A stretch of DNA of 64,000 nucleotides from Diphasiastrum complanatum (taxonomy: Eukaryota > Streptophyta > Lycopodiopsida > Lycopodiales > Lycopodiaceae): assembly GCA_029204225.1 (NCBI GenBank), contig CM055112.1, forward strand, positions 27,011,321-27,075,320. Reading direction: 5' to 3'. The notes under the pieces were generated by a model that did not search any database, had not been told where the DNA came from, and saw only the letters and a list, made by a program, of their open reading frames with translations. The position numbers and the translations under genes were made by a program. Of the stretch, positions 11,648 to 23,111 are shown one piece after another (the stretch's first letter is position 1; every line of letters begins with the position of its first letter).

Positions 11648-12830
11648 TTGTGGACCCATAACCCACAGACTGCTTGTCACTATACCATGGACACTGATAA
11701 TGAATATATGTCCGAGTATGAAAATCAATGGGATAGAAATGATTATGAGTACGATAACCAAAGGGACTGGTATGACGATGGTGGTGGTGACTGTCAACAA
11801 GATGAGGAGGAATGTGATGATGGTGACGATTGTCAATAGGATGATTCGCAATGTGATGATGGTAGCGATTGTCAGCAAGATGATCATCAACAATGTGATA
11901 ATACGAACGAGCATGAACAATATTCCGATGCGGACCATGATTGTCAACCAGATGATCAAGAATATCAGCCTGGTGATGTAGAGGAATATAATAATGGTCA
12001 ATATGAAACCGAGTATAACATTGTTGATTATGAGGGTCATAATCACTCTAAATGGCAACATGAGGACAATATGAGCCTACAGGTCAACCAAACGATATCC
12101 CTGAAAGTTGTGAGTATGATGAAGAAGATCCAACGGTTCACAACGTGTACAACAAAAGATTACATTGTCAAGAGACAGAATTGCATCCTAATCACTACAT
12201 CGGTGAGGATGGAGACTACAATGACGATAATGAAGCTGGTTCCGAACAATACAAAGTTGAAGAAGATAATTCTGAATATCAATCATCTCTTTGTACAATG
12301 GCATTCAACAATACATCCATGCAAACAGAAGATGCTTCCTCTATGGCGGTGAAACCAAGTGTGGAAATTATTGGGTTACAGACAAGAAACAATACCAGTT
12401 ATGGGAGCATAGTGACCATTCCTAGTTCATGTTACAATGGTGAGAGCAGTTTGTCAGAGGCAAATCAACATCAACAAATCAATATTCAACGAAATCCTGA
12501 CGATGTTCCTTTTGAGAACATACCATCCTTTGAAGGAGAAATGAGTTCATTACATATTGATGACTAGTTATCTATTGTCGATGAGAATCTGCGACTATAT
12601 TCTATCTCTGATCAGGGCAAAATTACCATAGCAGCATCCTACTTTCAAGGAAAAGCCTATGATTGGTGGCAAGGAGTATTACATCATCCAGAGTATGAAC
12701 CGAAGTCATGGGATGATTTCAAAGAGTTTCGTGCAGAAATATTTATAGATTATTATATGGACTCTTGGTATATGCTAGAACAAACTGGTTTTGTAAAGGC
12801 ATATAATACCAGATTCTGTTTGTAGCATCT
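11648..12830 (+). pseudogene. Degenerate gag with acidic Asp/Gln/Cys-rich N-terminus
   Basis: The frame from 11648 is rich in Asp, Glu, Tyr and Gln, with imperfect repeats around DCQQD. It passes a TAG at 11837 and shifts frame near 12090 into an open stretch ending at TAG 12565-12567. Beyond that, ASYFQGKAYDWWQG and SWDDFKEFRAEIF match the Ty3-type gag capsid core (A-x-WW then W-x-x-F). Gag would package element RNA. The stops and shift mark it as dead. The acidic N-terminus is unusual for gag and may be a fused host or satellite sequence. Confidence 0.6.
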
Positions 12831-13042
12831 AATCAAATTGAAGATAATCACTGCTTACAACATTGTATATATGACAAATTTATCTTTGGAGATCAAACTG
12901 ATGATCATCATTGCTTACAACAGAACGAATATGAGTTGTTCATATTCCAACATAACGACGCTCTCTTGGAACAGTTAGCTCCATGGCTATATTTGGCAAT
13001 TTATCAGTAAGCTCATGGGCTAATTACATGCAGCACATGACA

Positions 13043-14090
13043 GGTGCATCCTTCTGAGACGCTTTTACAACCGTCCTTGAGGGATGCCCAGCTAGCATCA
13101 CTATAGGCAAGCATCTTGAAATCTGCATTACGACAATAACACAAGCCATAATCCCTCGTTAATTGAAGATATTGCAAAATTCATTTTGCAATCTTCCAAT
13201 GTGTCGAGCCTAGATTCGTACAAAATTGGCTCATCCTGAATACTGCATACGTAATGTCAGGACGTGTGTTGTCTGCAAGGTACATCAGTGAACCTATCAG
13301 CTTCCTGTAAGGTGTGAGCTACATTTGTTCAATCCTCAGACAATCATCGTTTGGAGTATTCGATCCTTTACAATTCAGCATCCCAAAAATCTCTAGGATT
13401 TTCTAGGTGTATTTGGACTGGTGAAGGTATAGCTTACCTCCCTCATAGTCCCTTTCAATTTCCATGCCAAGTAACACCTGGATTCTCCCAGATCCACGAT
13501 CTCGAAATGTTTGGAGATGTCCGTCTTCACTTCAGCAATCAGCTGCTCACTCTTGCAAAGTATCAGAGTGTCGTCCACATATACAGCCACAATGATGATC
13601 TGCCTGTCTGTGGCTCTGACATACACATTGGAATCAGCCAACATTGGCTTGAATCCTAATGATTTCAGGGCTTGATCTTTCCTTTTGTACCATTATCGAG
13701 CTGACTGTTTCAGACCATAGATACTTCTATGCATTCTGCATGCATAATCAAGAAGTGAATTTGAGACGTATCTTGGGGGTTGATCCATGTAGACCTCCTC
13801 GTCTAACTCACCATGCAAGAAGGCTGTCTTTTCGTTCACAATGTGGATCCAGAGGTCATAAGCAGCTGCATATGCAAATAACAGTCGTAGGGACGAATGT
13901 TTGACGATAGCAGAGAAGGTTTCAGAGTAGTCAATACCATATCTCTGAGAAAATCCCTTCGCTACTAGTCTTGCTTTGTATTTCAAGACATTTCCATCCG
14001 GTCCGTATTTGAGCTTGAAAACCCATTTGCATTTGGTCATTGCCAGTTGTATCATTCCTACAGTACTCCTGAATGTAGTCAAGCACTGCT
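13043..14090 (-). pseudogene. copia-T reverse transcriptase and RNase H start
   Basis: The minus strand carries KCKWVFKLKYGPDG and KARLVAKGFSQRYGID, then HGELDEEVYMDQPP, a YGLKQ-type block, and the catalytic YVDD (VAVYVDDTLIL, about 13580). SLMYLADNTRPDI and YSDASWAS (RNase H start) follow at about 13330-13060. Stops and frame changes are frequent. The integrase and gag expected upstream are deleted: sequence before KCKWVF changes abruptly near 14090 into the 5' LTR. It is the same family as 31290-34145. Confidence 0.88.
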
Positions 14091-14111
14091 GATCTACGTT
14101 TAAGAATAACA

Positions 14112-14907
14112 CAACATTCAACAAGATCAAACCAAGGTGCGGAATTAAATGAACAAGAGAGTCAGACACACAAATAACAACAGACTAATTGGCATTAAAG
14201 ATCAGACATGAAAAAAGAGTGATATGTGCACAACGACTACAAAAATCATCTATTGTTTTTCTGATTCTTCAGGCACTGCATGTAGATTCACGCAGTGCAT
14301 TGGTGTGAGAGAAATACAGTTCTCTCACGAGCAATGTCTTGCTTACTAGCGGACTTGTTGGATCTCTGTGGATCCTATTTGCAGAAACTTTTCTCACACG
14401 CAGGCGGACTTCTAGTATGTATTTTCGTCTTCTTGCTTACTAGCATTAGAATACTTCATGTGTCTATGTCAGGTATCATCCAAAAAGTATATAGTCGTGT
14501 CATGTAACTCCTAGATTAGAGTGAGTAAACATCTATAGCTAATCATGAATTACAAGAATGACATATTAGCCACGACCTAGAGTGTATCTACTGACGTCAT
14601 GCTATCAGATTAGATATCTGTACTTCTAGGTACTTGCATGATTTTGCTGGTCCTTTTTGGAGCGTGAGGGCAAAAAAGGGTGTCGCGACTATTTTCGTGT
14701 CACCTCCTGTCAATTGACTTTAGCATCGTCTGATTTTCTCCCTTGTACCACAAAAAATTCTCTTTCGCGAATTTTTCTCGTTGGTGTCTTTCTGTTAGGG
14801 TGTTCGTGAACATTTCTGCTTTGTGTCTCTTGACTTTCGCATTCGCGTACATTTTCATCAGACAGAGGGCTGAAAGCTAGCAAGGCTTTGGTAATAGAAA
14901 CGTTTTC
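14112..14907 (-). mobile_element. copia-T 5' LTR
   Basis: Matches 3712-4414 over its length, with the same edge ggtaatagaaac on the right. It has about 70 bp near 14635-14705 absent from the other copy. Together the two LTRs bracket one minus-strand copia element with two later insertions inside it. Confidence 0.72.
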
Positions 14908-15700
14908 TTTCTTCAAGTTTAACTTAAGAACAAAGAAAAAAGTCATTCTTCCCCATTTCTAAATTTGTTACTCAAGGCGGGTAAGGATGAATACTATTAT
15001 CCTTTCAGTGACCGTAAATATTGTGAAAAGGGATGAAAGAATGTATGATTTGTAATTGTTTTATGAAGTTGGAATTTGTTAATAATTCTCAAAAACTTCA
15101 TATACTTGTATTATTTTTCTGACACTTTGATCAGGAAGTGGAGGGCCTTTGTGGAGGAAGAACATGTGGTATGGGATGCAGGCAATTCCAAAATGAAGAT
15201 CTGAAACTAACTGGATCAGTTGACCATAGTATGGCCGTAAATCTTAATGATGCCAAATACTATCGGTCATAAAACGGGTGTTTTGTCAAAAACTTGAGAT
15301 ATTGGTCATGACCCCTTTTTTGGATTTCAAAACTACAAAACTGGAAACTCGACAAGCTATTTCTTTATAAAAGATATATTGGTGAGCTTCTGAACACATT
15401 AATTAACCCGATTTTTTCACTACACCTGACAACATGATAGAGCAGGAAATTTTGATTGATGTGGAGGCCTATGATTTCACATTATCCAAGTTAAATATTT
15501 TATCTTATAAATTTTTCAATTTTGGTACATGAAAATATGCTATAGTGCGTAAATCAATGTAAAGGCCTATTTGCATCCTGTAAATTCATTGTAATTAAGA
15601 ACTTGCGACGTTTTTGGGGACATTATAGAGCGATACATTACCTGATCCCAACCAACACCTTAACGATTAGTGTTAACAGTTGGTGATCAACAGTTTAGGC
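14908..15700. other. Unassigned AT-rich sequence
   Basis: No ORF, LTR edge or known domain recognised. 15150-15450 contains scattered words similar to other LTR-like sequence in the window, but nothing decisive. Confidence 0.4.
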
Positions 15701-15975
15701 CGATGTTTTTCTCTATAAGGGCGACACTCAGAGCCATTGTACTCATGTAGAGATTCAGTTATCAATAGAGAGAAGAGAGCCAGTTTCTATAGCTTGTGCA
15801 TTCCTTTCCTCTATTATCTATTACAGTTATACTTCTTATCAATTGAGTGAACACACTCTTGAGTTATGTTGTAACTGATTTTGATAGACATTTGTTTGCG
15901 ATATCCATTCTTCACATGTACTGAATTCCAGATTTTCTATCGTGGATTTACAGGCGACATCTGGGAGCGACAATT
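15701..15975 (+). mobile_element. Possible LTR end (R-U5) with a GGCGAC-type PBS
   Basis: A TATA-like ctctataaggg (about 15710) is followed by transcript-like sequence and then caGGCGACATCTGGGA (about 15953-15968). The last motif resembles the TGGCGAC-type primer sites of Tat/Athila Ty3 elements rather than initiator-Met. It could be the 5' end of the Tat family seen elsewhere in the window. The copia at 16270 interrupts what follows. Confidence 0.35.
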
Positions 15976-16269
15976 CTAACTAATGTGTGCAAAGAATTAG
16001 CCGAAGCCTAAAGCATAAGTCTAAACAAAATCTCTTTTAATTCTGAATGAGCTATGTGTTCAGATAGAGAACTTAATTGATGTTCTGCTTTGTTTGCTTT
16101 CTGTGATAAGAATTAATTCCTTGTGCTTGTTGAGACGAATCAAAAGTCGAACAAATTTCGTTGTAAAGGATCTTTTTGCTTGTTGTTGTTAGATTAATTT
16201 GCTTATTGTTGTCCTAAGAGCCTGGAAGATAACGTACCCTTCTATACCCTCAGACCTTGACCAAATTGT

Positions 16270-17005
16270 TGTGAAGAATTGAAAAAGATTATCTATGTTA
16301 GATATAGGGGTCTTATGTTTTTACATCAAGCATCTAGGTGTAGGATGTTGATAGGAATAAATTTGGCATAGATGGCAAATTATGCATTTCCACTTGTAAT
16401 GCCACTATTGAGCCAAAATAGAGTAAGAGGCTAAACTCGTGCCAATTAGAGTGTAGACAAGTGTAATGCTTTTGTTTGATGAATTCCAAGAGGTCCAATA
16501 GGATCTAGAGGTGGAACCATGTGAGGTCCAATAGGAAATTGAGGTGTACTTGAATATAGTCCAATAGAATTAAGAGGTGCATGGATCAATGGTCCAATAG
16601 GATCAAGAGGTGACAAAGTATGGTCCAATCATAGTTAAGCATAGTGGTAGCTCGTGGATCTACTAGTATCATTGTACTCCTCATTTTGAAGCTAATTGAT
16701 TTGGTGATTATATGGATTTTGTGAGTTATTAGATTTCTAGCTTTCTCTCTCTACCCGAGAGCACATGATGCTTTTTATCTCTCTACCCAAGGAGAGCAGC
16801 TTTTTTTTACTTAGATTATTTTTTGAATACTTCCCACACATGTGAGTGAGAGTTGGAAGTGTTTGAATGCATGTAGTAGTGTGTTTTTGCCATAGGATCT
16901 AAGATTGATCTTGAATCTCAATCTAATCTTAATCTTGGTGCATCTACACACCTTAGGAGATCATAAGTACATGTTGTGGACAATCCACACATGTGAAATT
17001 CAACA
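16270..17005 (+). mobile_element. copia-N 5' LTR
   Basis: Begins TGTGAAGAATTG, ends GAAATTCAACA, and is followed directly by the PBS. The solo LTR at 58812-59550 matches nearly base for base at the start. The inverted solo LTRs at 44632-45451 and 61730-62446 are related. Confidence 0.92.
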
Positions 17006-17017
17006 TGGTATCAGAGC
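17006..17017 (+). other. Primer-binding site (initiator-Met tRNA)
   Basis: TGGTATCAGAGC directly abuts the LTR end CAACA. Confidence 0.95.
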
Positions 17018-17761
17018 CTACCTAAGGTTACCATGCATTTTGATCCATCTAAGTGAAAACTTTTCATCATTCTTGAGCTAGAAATTGTCAAGACCCATTG
17101 TCCTAGCTATCTTGTTCAATTTTGGATCAAAAGAGATCAAAAGGACATTGATTAGGTCTGACCTGGTACTGTACGAAATTAGGTGCTCAGACACGTGTGA
17201 GGAACATCCAAATTCAGTTTGGAAGTTCTCTCTCATGCTTGATCCATTTATCTTGCTTGATAGCTTGTTTTGAAGATATTTTTGTCTAGTTTTTTATGCA
17301 ATCAGTTTCATTCCATTTGGTTGAGCCAATCAAAAGTTATAAGCTTTTGAAGAGGGTTAGGTAGGGCACCTAGATCTGGGTGGACACATTTGGTTTGGTC
17401 AAGAGATTTCTTGGTTGATCCAAAATCACAATTGTATGCTTGCCAATCTCATCTATATGTGATCTAGGCACTGTTTTGTGATCTTAGCCATTTTGTTTCA
17501 TGCAATATCATTTTATTTGAGTCAAATTTGGTTTCTTAGAGTACTTCACACGTGCTAAGAGTGTTTGATCCTAACTTTGCCTATACTCCATCATTTGATG
17601 TGAAATAGATCTTGTTTTAGAGAGATTTGTGTAGCTAGTGAGAATCAATTCACAAATAGTTGCAAGATCTTTCATAGGAGGATATAGTACTCAATTATTG
17701 GATCCTATTGAGAGTGTGTAGCAACATTTATTGTTCATCATTTGAGTTTTCTTCACTTCAA
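17018..17761 (+). other. Untranslated leader of copia-N
   Basis: Sequence between PBS and gag without a supported ORF. Likely packaging and translation leader. Confidence 0.6.
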
Positions 17762-18655
17762 ATGTCTTCAATGGGTTCATCCTTGTTGGAACCAAGTGAA
17801 AAATTGTCCACTTCAAACTATTCAGTTTGGAAAATGAGGATGGAGTCCATCTTGATCCTTCAAGACATGATGGACATAGTTCTTGGCCTTGAAGAAGAAC
17901 CACAAGTTCTTCAAGAGGTTCAAAAATACAAAAAGAGAGCTAGGATCGCTCTCCACTACATTAAGATGAATGTCTCTAATGAGATATTGAGGGAGATAGG
18001 TACTTGTATAACAGCCAAAGAAGCTTGGGATTGTCTCAAGACTATCTGTGAGGCTAAGAATACCTCTAGGCTTCTCACTCTTAGGAATAAAATATTTCAA
18101 AGTAGCCAAAAGAGTGATGAGAGTGCATCTAGTTATGTTTTGAGAGTAAAAGATATTCATAGAGAACTTGCTTGTATTGGTGATTCCATCAATCAAAATG
18201 AGCTAGTTCAAGTCATTCTCAATGGCTTGAGAAGTGAATTTGATAACCTTGTCCAATCCTATGCCATTAAGGAGGAGCTACCAAGTTTGAAGGCTCTCCA
18301 AATTGTGCTAATTTTGGAAGAATCAAGACAAGAGTACAAGCTCTTGAGGATGGACAAGCTTTCTCTCACTCATAATGATGGCAAAGCTCTCTTTGCCAAG
18401 GATAAGCACAAAGGGAGGAGCAAGAACCAACATCAACAATCCTCAAGCAAGGACAAAGTCAAATCCAAAGACAAAGATGAGGAGGAAGATGATTCCTCTA
18501 ATGCTTCATCATCCAAGCTCAAGAAGAAGAAGATCAAGTGCTTTTATTGTGGCAAGAAAGGTCATTATGCCACCAATTGCTTCAAGATGAAGAATCAACT
18601 CAAGCAAGCCAACATTACCAATGAGAAGGAAGACACTATTGCAAGTGATGGATAG
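17762..18655 (+). pseudogene. copia-N gag (nucleocapsid/capsid)
   Basis: An upstream in-frame ATG exists at 17708, but ATG 17762 gives the usual copia gag start (short Met-Ser lead into LEPSEKLSTSNYSVWKMRME). The capsid region includes ESASSYVLRVKDIHREL and NGLRSEFDNLVQSYA. A Lys-rich stretch leads into a CCHC zinc knuckle, CFYCGKKGHYATNC (about 18539-18580), which binds RNA. The frame ends at TAG 18653-18655 and the protease continues in the same frame, so one nonsense codon separates gag from pol. Most copia elements use a single gag-pol frame, so a mutation is likelier than programmed readthrough. Confidence 0.92.
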
Positions 18656-20115
18656 GGATCTCTTATGGTCTCTAGTTTCTCATCTACTCCTTTCAAGAAG
18701 GATGGCCTATGGTATATTGATAGTGGAGCCTCTTCACATATGTGTAGCTCCAAGGACTCTTTCTCTTCTATTGCACCTTATGATGGAGTCAAGAAATCAA
18801 TATACACTGCAAATGATTATGAATGTCCTATTGAAGGCATAGGGAACATTCCCTTGAAGCTTGCATCCTCTAAATTTCTTTATGTACCTAAGCTTACCAA
18901 GAATCTTATTAGTGTTGGCCAATTGCTTGATAATGGCCTTGATGTAAAATTCAATGTTGATACTTGCACTATCAAGAAGAATGATGAGATACTTGCATTA
19001 GGATCTAGATTTGGTGGCATCTATAAACTAGATCCAAATGAGTATGTGAATGCTTGTAATGTTGCTCTTGTGAACAAGCTCTCTATGGAGGAATTATGGC
19101 ATAGGAGGTTGGGACATCCCAACTACAAATCCATGCTCTCTATGATCAAAGAAGCCAAAGCTATTGGCTTGCCAAAGTCACTCTCCAAGAAGAGCAAGCC
19201 TTGTGAGGCTTGTGCTATTGCTAAATCTCACAAAAAGCCATTTACAAGATCTTCTATCAAAAGCAAGCATCCTTTGGAGTTAATCCACTCGGATGTGCAT
19301 TTCTCATCAACTACAAGCAAGGGAGGAGCCACTTGTTTTGTTACTTTCATTGATGATTACACAAGATTCACTTGGATATATCTTCTTGCTTCTAAATCTA
19401 TGGTGTTTGATCATTTCCTTATTTTCAAAGCTTATGTAGAAAAGCAATTCTCATTCAAGATTAAAGCTCTTAGAAGTGATGGAGGTGGTGAATATATCTC
19501 GAATAAATTTCAAGATTTTTGTGAGCTTGAAGGCATTAAAAGAGAGTCCTCTTGTGCCTACTCTCCATCTCAAAATGGAGTGGCCGAGAGAAAGAATAGA
19601 TCTCTATGCGAATGTGCAAAATCTATGAGAATTGAGGCATCTTTGCCCAAAGATTTTTGGGGAGAAGCCATTAATTGTGCAAATTATCTTTGCAATAGGC
19701 TCCCACATATAGCTCTTGGAGGAAAGTCACCATATGAAATCTTATTTTTGAAGAAGCCTAAGGTTGATCACCTTAGAGTTTTTGGATGCTTATGCTTTGT
19801 CCAAATTCCCTTGGAAACAAGGAAGAAGGAAGATCCTAGTGCATGCAAAGGGATCATGATTAGATACTCATCCACCAAGAAGACCTATAGAGTCTTTATA
19901 CTCTCTACTTCTCAAGTTATTGAAAGTAGAGATGTTGTCTTTCATGAAGATCAACCCTCATCTTGTGAAGAGGTTGAGATCAAGAAATCTATGGATGCAT
20001 CATCAATTATTGACTTTGAAGACAATCATGATGTGATGGGGTCGAGATTTGAAGAAGACTCTCCTCGGATTTTCTCACCAAGAAGATCCATGAGAGATAG
20101 ATCCGAGCCTAAGAG
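18656..20115 (+). pseudogene. copia-N protease and integrase
   Basis: Same frame as gag. The aspartic protease motif WYIDSGASSHM lies at about 18709. The GAG-pre-integrase zinc site follows (LWHRRLGHPNYKSML then CEACAIAKSH, about 19095-19225). The integrase D,D-35-E residues appear in LIHSDVHFSS (about 19285), RSDGGGEY (about 19470; second Asp) and GVAERKN (about 19580; Glu). The frame runs open to 20215, but a frame change near 20115 moves the real pol sequence to another frame. All catalytic residues that can be checked by eye are present. Confidence 0.9.
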
Positions 20116-20999
20116 GTGGATCTTGATTTCACTAATTATGTTTGTTATGTCTCTCATGAAGAGCCAAAGAATGTACAAGAGGCACTCAATACCAAGGAGT
20201 GGTATGATGCCATGAAGCAAGAGTATGATGCATTGATCACCAACAATACTTGGGAGCTTGTGGATCCTCCATCCAACAAGCATGTGATTGGTTGCAAGTG
20301 GGTATTTCGGATCAAGTTCAATCATGATGGCACCATCAACAAGCATAAAGCAAGATTATGTGCCAAAGGATTTGCTCAAATCCATGGTCCTGATTATGAG
20401 GAGTGACAATAAGAATTCTTATTTCTCTTGCTTGTTTCTTCAAGTGGAAGGTGTTCCAATTAGATGTATCCAATGATTTTCTAAATGTTTATCTTGAGGA
20501 GGAGATCTACAAGGAACAACCTCAAGGATTCATCAAGGATGAGTCCAAAGTGTGCTTGCTCTTCAAAAGTCTTTATGGACTCAGGCAAGCACCAAGATCA
20601 TGGTATTCAAGAATTAATTCTTTTCTTATCTCACTAGGATTTACTCTTAGTGACTATGATCCTTCCATGTATCTAAAGTTTGTTGATAGCAATATTGTCA
20701 TTCTTCTAATTTATGTTGATGACATTATTCTTTGTGGAAGTTGTATCAAGCTAGTTGATAAAACTAAGCTAGCACTTGGATGTGAGTTTAAAATGCAAGA
20801 TCTAGGAGAGATACATTACATCCTAGGCCTAGAAATTGATTTTTATGAAAATCATGTCTTTATATGCCAATCTAGATATGCTCACTCTATGTTGAAAAAA
20901 TTTCATATGGAAAATTCTAAGAGCATAGATACTCCAATGGAGCAAATTGTAAAAGATCCTAATAAAGGTGATGAAAGATCCTTTGAGGACATCACCTAA
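20116..20999 (+). pseudogene. copia-N reverse transcriptase, frameshifted
   Basis: 20116-20406 carries ALNTKEWYDAMKQEYDAL and GCKWVFRIKFNHDG (RT start) and stops after HGPDYEE. The usual TFAPV-type block that should follow is missing, and the frame changes at about 20403. 20403-20999 then gives VFQLDVSNDFLN (first catalytic Asp), YKEQPQGF, LYGLRQAPRSWY and the catalytic YVDD in LLIYVDDIILCG (about 20715). It ends at TAA 20997-20999. The enzyme would copy element RNA to cDNA. This copy is inactive. Confidence 0.9.
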
Positions 21000-21540
21000 G
21001 ATCCATCATTGGAAGATGGCCAAGAGGATTCTAAGATATGTATCTTCATCTTGTGATTATGGTCCACTCTATAAAAGTGAAGATCTATCCATTGTTGGCT
21101 CCTCGGATTCGGACTTTGCAAGTGACAAGATGGATCGAAAGTCTATTAGTGCATACACTATCTTTCTTGGAGGCAATCTAATACCTTGGCTTTCCAAAAA
21201 GCAAGATACTATATCTCTCTCTTCATGTGAGGCCGAGTACAAAGCACTCACTACAACTACCAAAGAGGTGCTTTGGATCAAGAGGTTATTAATGGAGCTA
21301 AAGTGCATCAAGGAAGATGATCTACCAATAATCAAGTGTGATAATGCAAGAAGCAAGCACATAGAAGTGGCACACCATTTTGTGAGAGAAAAGCTTATTG
21401 GAGGAGAAATCTATTTGGAGCATGTCAACTCGTCCTCTTGTATTGCAGATCTACTCACCAAGCCTTTGAGCAAAAGTGCTTTCATTAAGCATAGATCTAA
21501 TCTTCGAGTTTTATCAAGATCAATGCTCAAATCTTCATAG
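21000..21540 (+). pseudogene. copia-N RNase H
   Basis: The frame from about 20990 to 21540 includes HHWKMAKRILRYV, SDSDFASDKMDRKSIS, SSCEAEYKAL and IADLLTKPLSKSAF, the RNase H domain that ends copia pol. The block between SIDTPM and HHWKM (YRSxxGSLxYL-type in relatives) is absent, so roughly 100 bp are deleted at the RT/RNase H joint. Confidence 0.9.
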
Positions 21541-21550
21541 ATAATTTTTT

Positions 21551-21558
21551 AGGAGGAG
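21551..21558 (+). other. Polypurine tract of copia-N
   Basis: AGGAGGAG directly precedes the TGTGAAG start of the 3' LTR. It primes plus-strand synthesis. Confidence 0.85.
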
Positions 21559-21713
21559 TGTGAAGAATTGAAAAAGATTATCTATGTTAGATATAGGGGT
21601 CTTATGTTTTTACATCAAGCATCTAGGTGTAGGATGTTGATAGGAATAAATTTGGCATAGATGGCAAATTATGCATTTCCACTTGTAATGCCACTATTGA
21701 GCCAAAATAGAGT
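21559..21713 (+). mobile_element. Truncated copia-N 3' LTR
   Basis: 155 bp, identical by eye to the start of the 5' LTR. It then switches at ...atagagt into an unrelated copia protease/integrase fragment. Confidence 0.9.
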
Positions 21714-21977
21714 GACAAGAGGGTGATCGACACAGCCAATGATGTTGAGTGTGCAATCAAAGGGATTGGCACAATTTTTACTTCTCTCTCTACAAATAGG
21801 AATGTGCATTTTAAAGATGTTTTGTTTATTTTATCTATTACTAAGAATCTTCTTAGTGTGAGTCAAATGCTAAACAAGGGAGTTAGGGTGGAGTTTGATG
21901 GAGATGCTTGCTTGATCAAGAAGGAAGATGAAGTGATTGCCCTAGGGAAGAGGCAAGGTAAATTGTTCAAACTTTAC
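21714..21977 (+). pseudogene. copia-N-related protease/integrase fragment
   Basis: An open plus-strand stretch with AIKGIGTI, NLLSVSQMLNKG and ALGKRQGKLFKL, the region between protease and integrase. It is collinear with minus-strand sequence near 47390 and 44560. Both ends are breakpoints. Confidence 0.85.
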
Positions 21978-22490
21978 TAAAATATTTCATGATTATTCAC
22001 AGAAGGACAACACCATATAAATCAAAGGCAAATGGATTAATTGAAAGAGAAAACGAGAAATTAAATAAAATTATAGATCAACACTCCACTAACTGAGATA
22101 CTAAAATACTAGCAGTTCTATGGGCATATCGTAATACAAAAAAAGATTACAACTAAAAAGACACCTTACTATTTAGTATATGGAATGTACCCACCAATAC
22201 TTCCAATCGAATTTGAAATTCCTACCTCTCAAATTTAATATGCAAAACGTGACGTTTGAAGAAGATTTCTCTAAAAGCCTGTGAGTGAGCACTATTATAT
22301 GACAATAGGAATTTAAAATTTCCAGAAAAACTACATACAAGATAGATGGGGTCATACAAAGTTATTGAAGTGTTTTGTAACAATTCGATCCAACTGGCAG
22401 ATTTGGAAGGAAATTTACTTGATACAAGAGTAAACGGCTCTCGTATTAAGAAGTATCATCTATCGTAGTAAAGAGTTCGAAAATAAATCT
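21978..22490 (+). pseudogene. Tat-type integrase fragment
   Basis: Collinear with the minus-strand integrase at 50161-50660. The translation, with several stops, covers the HRRTTPYKSKANGLIER region, a TPYYLVYGM-like block, an EFEIPTSQ block and the GDLALLYD-type tail. It ends near 22470, where the spacer begins. A deletion near 22075 removes part of the core. Confidence 0.75.
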
Positions 22491-22879
22491 CTTGGTTTCA
22501 TGTAAGCAAATTAATAATTATGGTTTTACAAGAAAACATTTATAGATAATTTTTCTATTTTTATTTATTCTATTATTTCTATTATTTATTATTCTCTTCT
22601 CAGTCAACGAGGACGTTTCTTGATTTGAGGGGGAGGAGAGGTTTTTTATAATTAGATTTTTTTTTATAGGATTTTCGAATTTATAGACTAAGGTCAAATT
22701 CACGTCCTCAAAATATATAAGTATCGAAATTCATGGATCAAAAAATATTAGATTCGATTCGATTGGATAATGGGTCGAACATGTTTGAATAAAATCGATC
22801 CTTCATATTTTTCTACCCATATATTAATTTTTTGACCCTCTTTAAAATATCAATCTGATCCGATATTACTTCATATTTT
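22491..22879 (+). repeat. Tat-type spacer, left part
   Basis: Matches 166-540, including the polypurine-like run tgagggggaggagagg near 22626. It is cut at 22879 by a nested copia and resumes at 24607. Confidence 0.75.
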
Positions 22880-22972
22880 TGTGAAAGTACTGTACTTTAG
22901 GACCATAAATGGATCTACAAAAGATCCACAAGAGTGATTGAATGCTTGCTTAACAATCTATCAAAAAACTAG

Positions 22973-23111
22973 GTTCATCTTCACCTTCAATCAAGAACTC
23001 ATAAAGGTCTTGGAGCACCAAGAGTGACTCCATCTTAACCTTCCAAATAGCATAATTTGTAGAATTCAATCTCTCACTAGCTTCTAAAAGGTATGCTCCA
23101 GCGAATCCCAT
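22973..23111 (-). pseudogene. copia gag N-terminus in the nested element
   Basis: The minus-strand frame from ATG at 23111 reads GAYLLEASERLNSTNYAIW, the start of the copia gag domain (compare LEPSEKLSTSNYSVW in the element at 16270). It runs into the 3' LTR remnant after about 45 codons, marking the deletion joint. Confidence 0.82.

Larger units (their letters stand above)
8739..13042 (+). mobile_element. Non-autonomous gag-only LTR retroelement (LARD-like), nested in copia-T
   Basis: The insertion starts TGTCATGTG and ends CACATGACA. It is bordered by ggtgt (8734-8738) and ggtgc (13043-13047), a 5-bp target duplication with one change, and it splits copia-T RNase H. Inside are an LTR, a PBS, a long non-coding leader, and a degenerate gag with no pol. 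The right LTR is reduced to its last bases. An element with gag but no enzymes would need help in trans. The LARD name is a description, not a family match. Confidence 0.65.
16270..21713 (+). mobile_element. Near-complete Ty1/copia retrotransposon (copia-N family)
   Basis: The order is 5' LTR, PBS, gag, protease, integrase, RT, RNase H, polypurine tract, and a truncated 3' LTR. That is the copia order, with integrase before RT. The 155 bp of 3' LTR are identical to the 5' LTR start, yet the coding region has one in-frame stop, frame changes and two deletions. The 3' LTR ends abruptly at 21713 against another copia fragment. Related gag and pol pieces lie on the minus strand at 40236-41492, 43521-45555, 47366-47965 and 56166-57418. 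Confidence 0.93.

Noticed and set aside
11642-12061. 139-codon minus-strand hydrophobic ORF resembling a membrane protein
   Set aside because: It is the antisense shadow of the acidic gag region: Asp/Glu codons read as Ile/Val/Leu on the other strand.
20026-20346. 106-codon minus-strand ORF within copia pol
   Set aside because: Antisense shadow of the integrase/RT joint.
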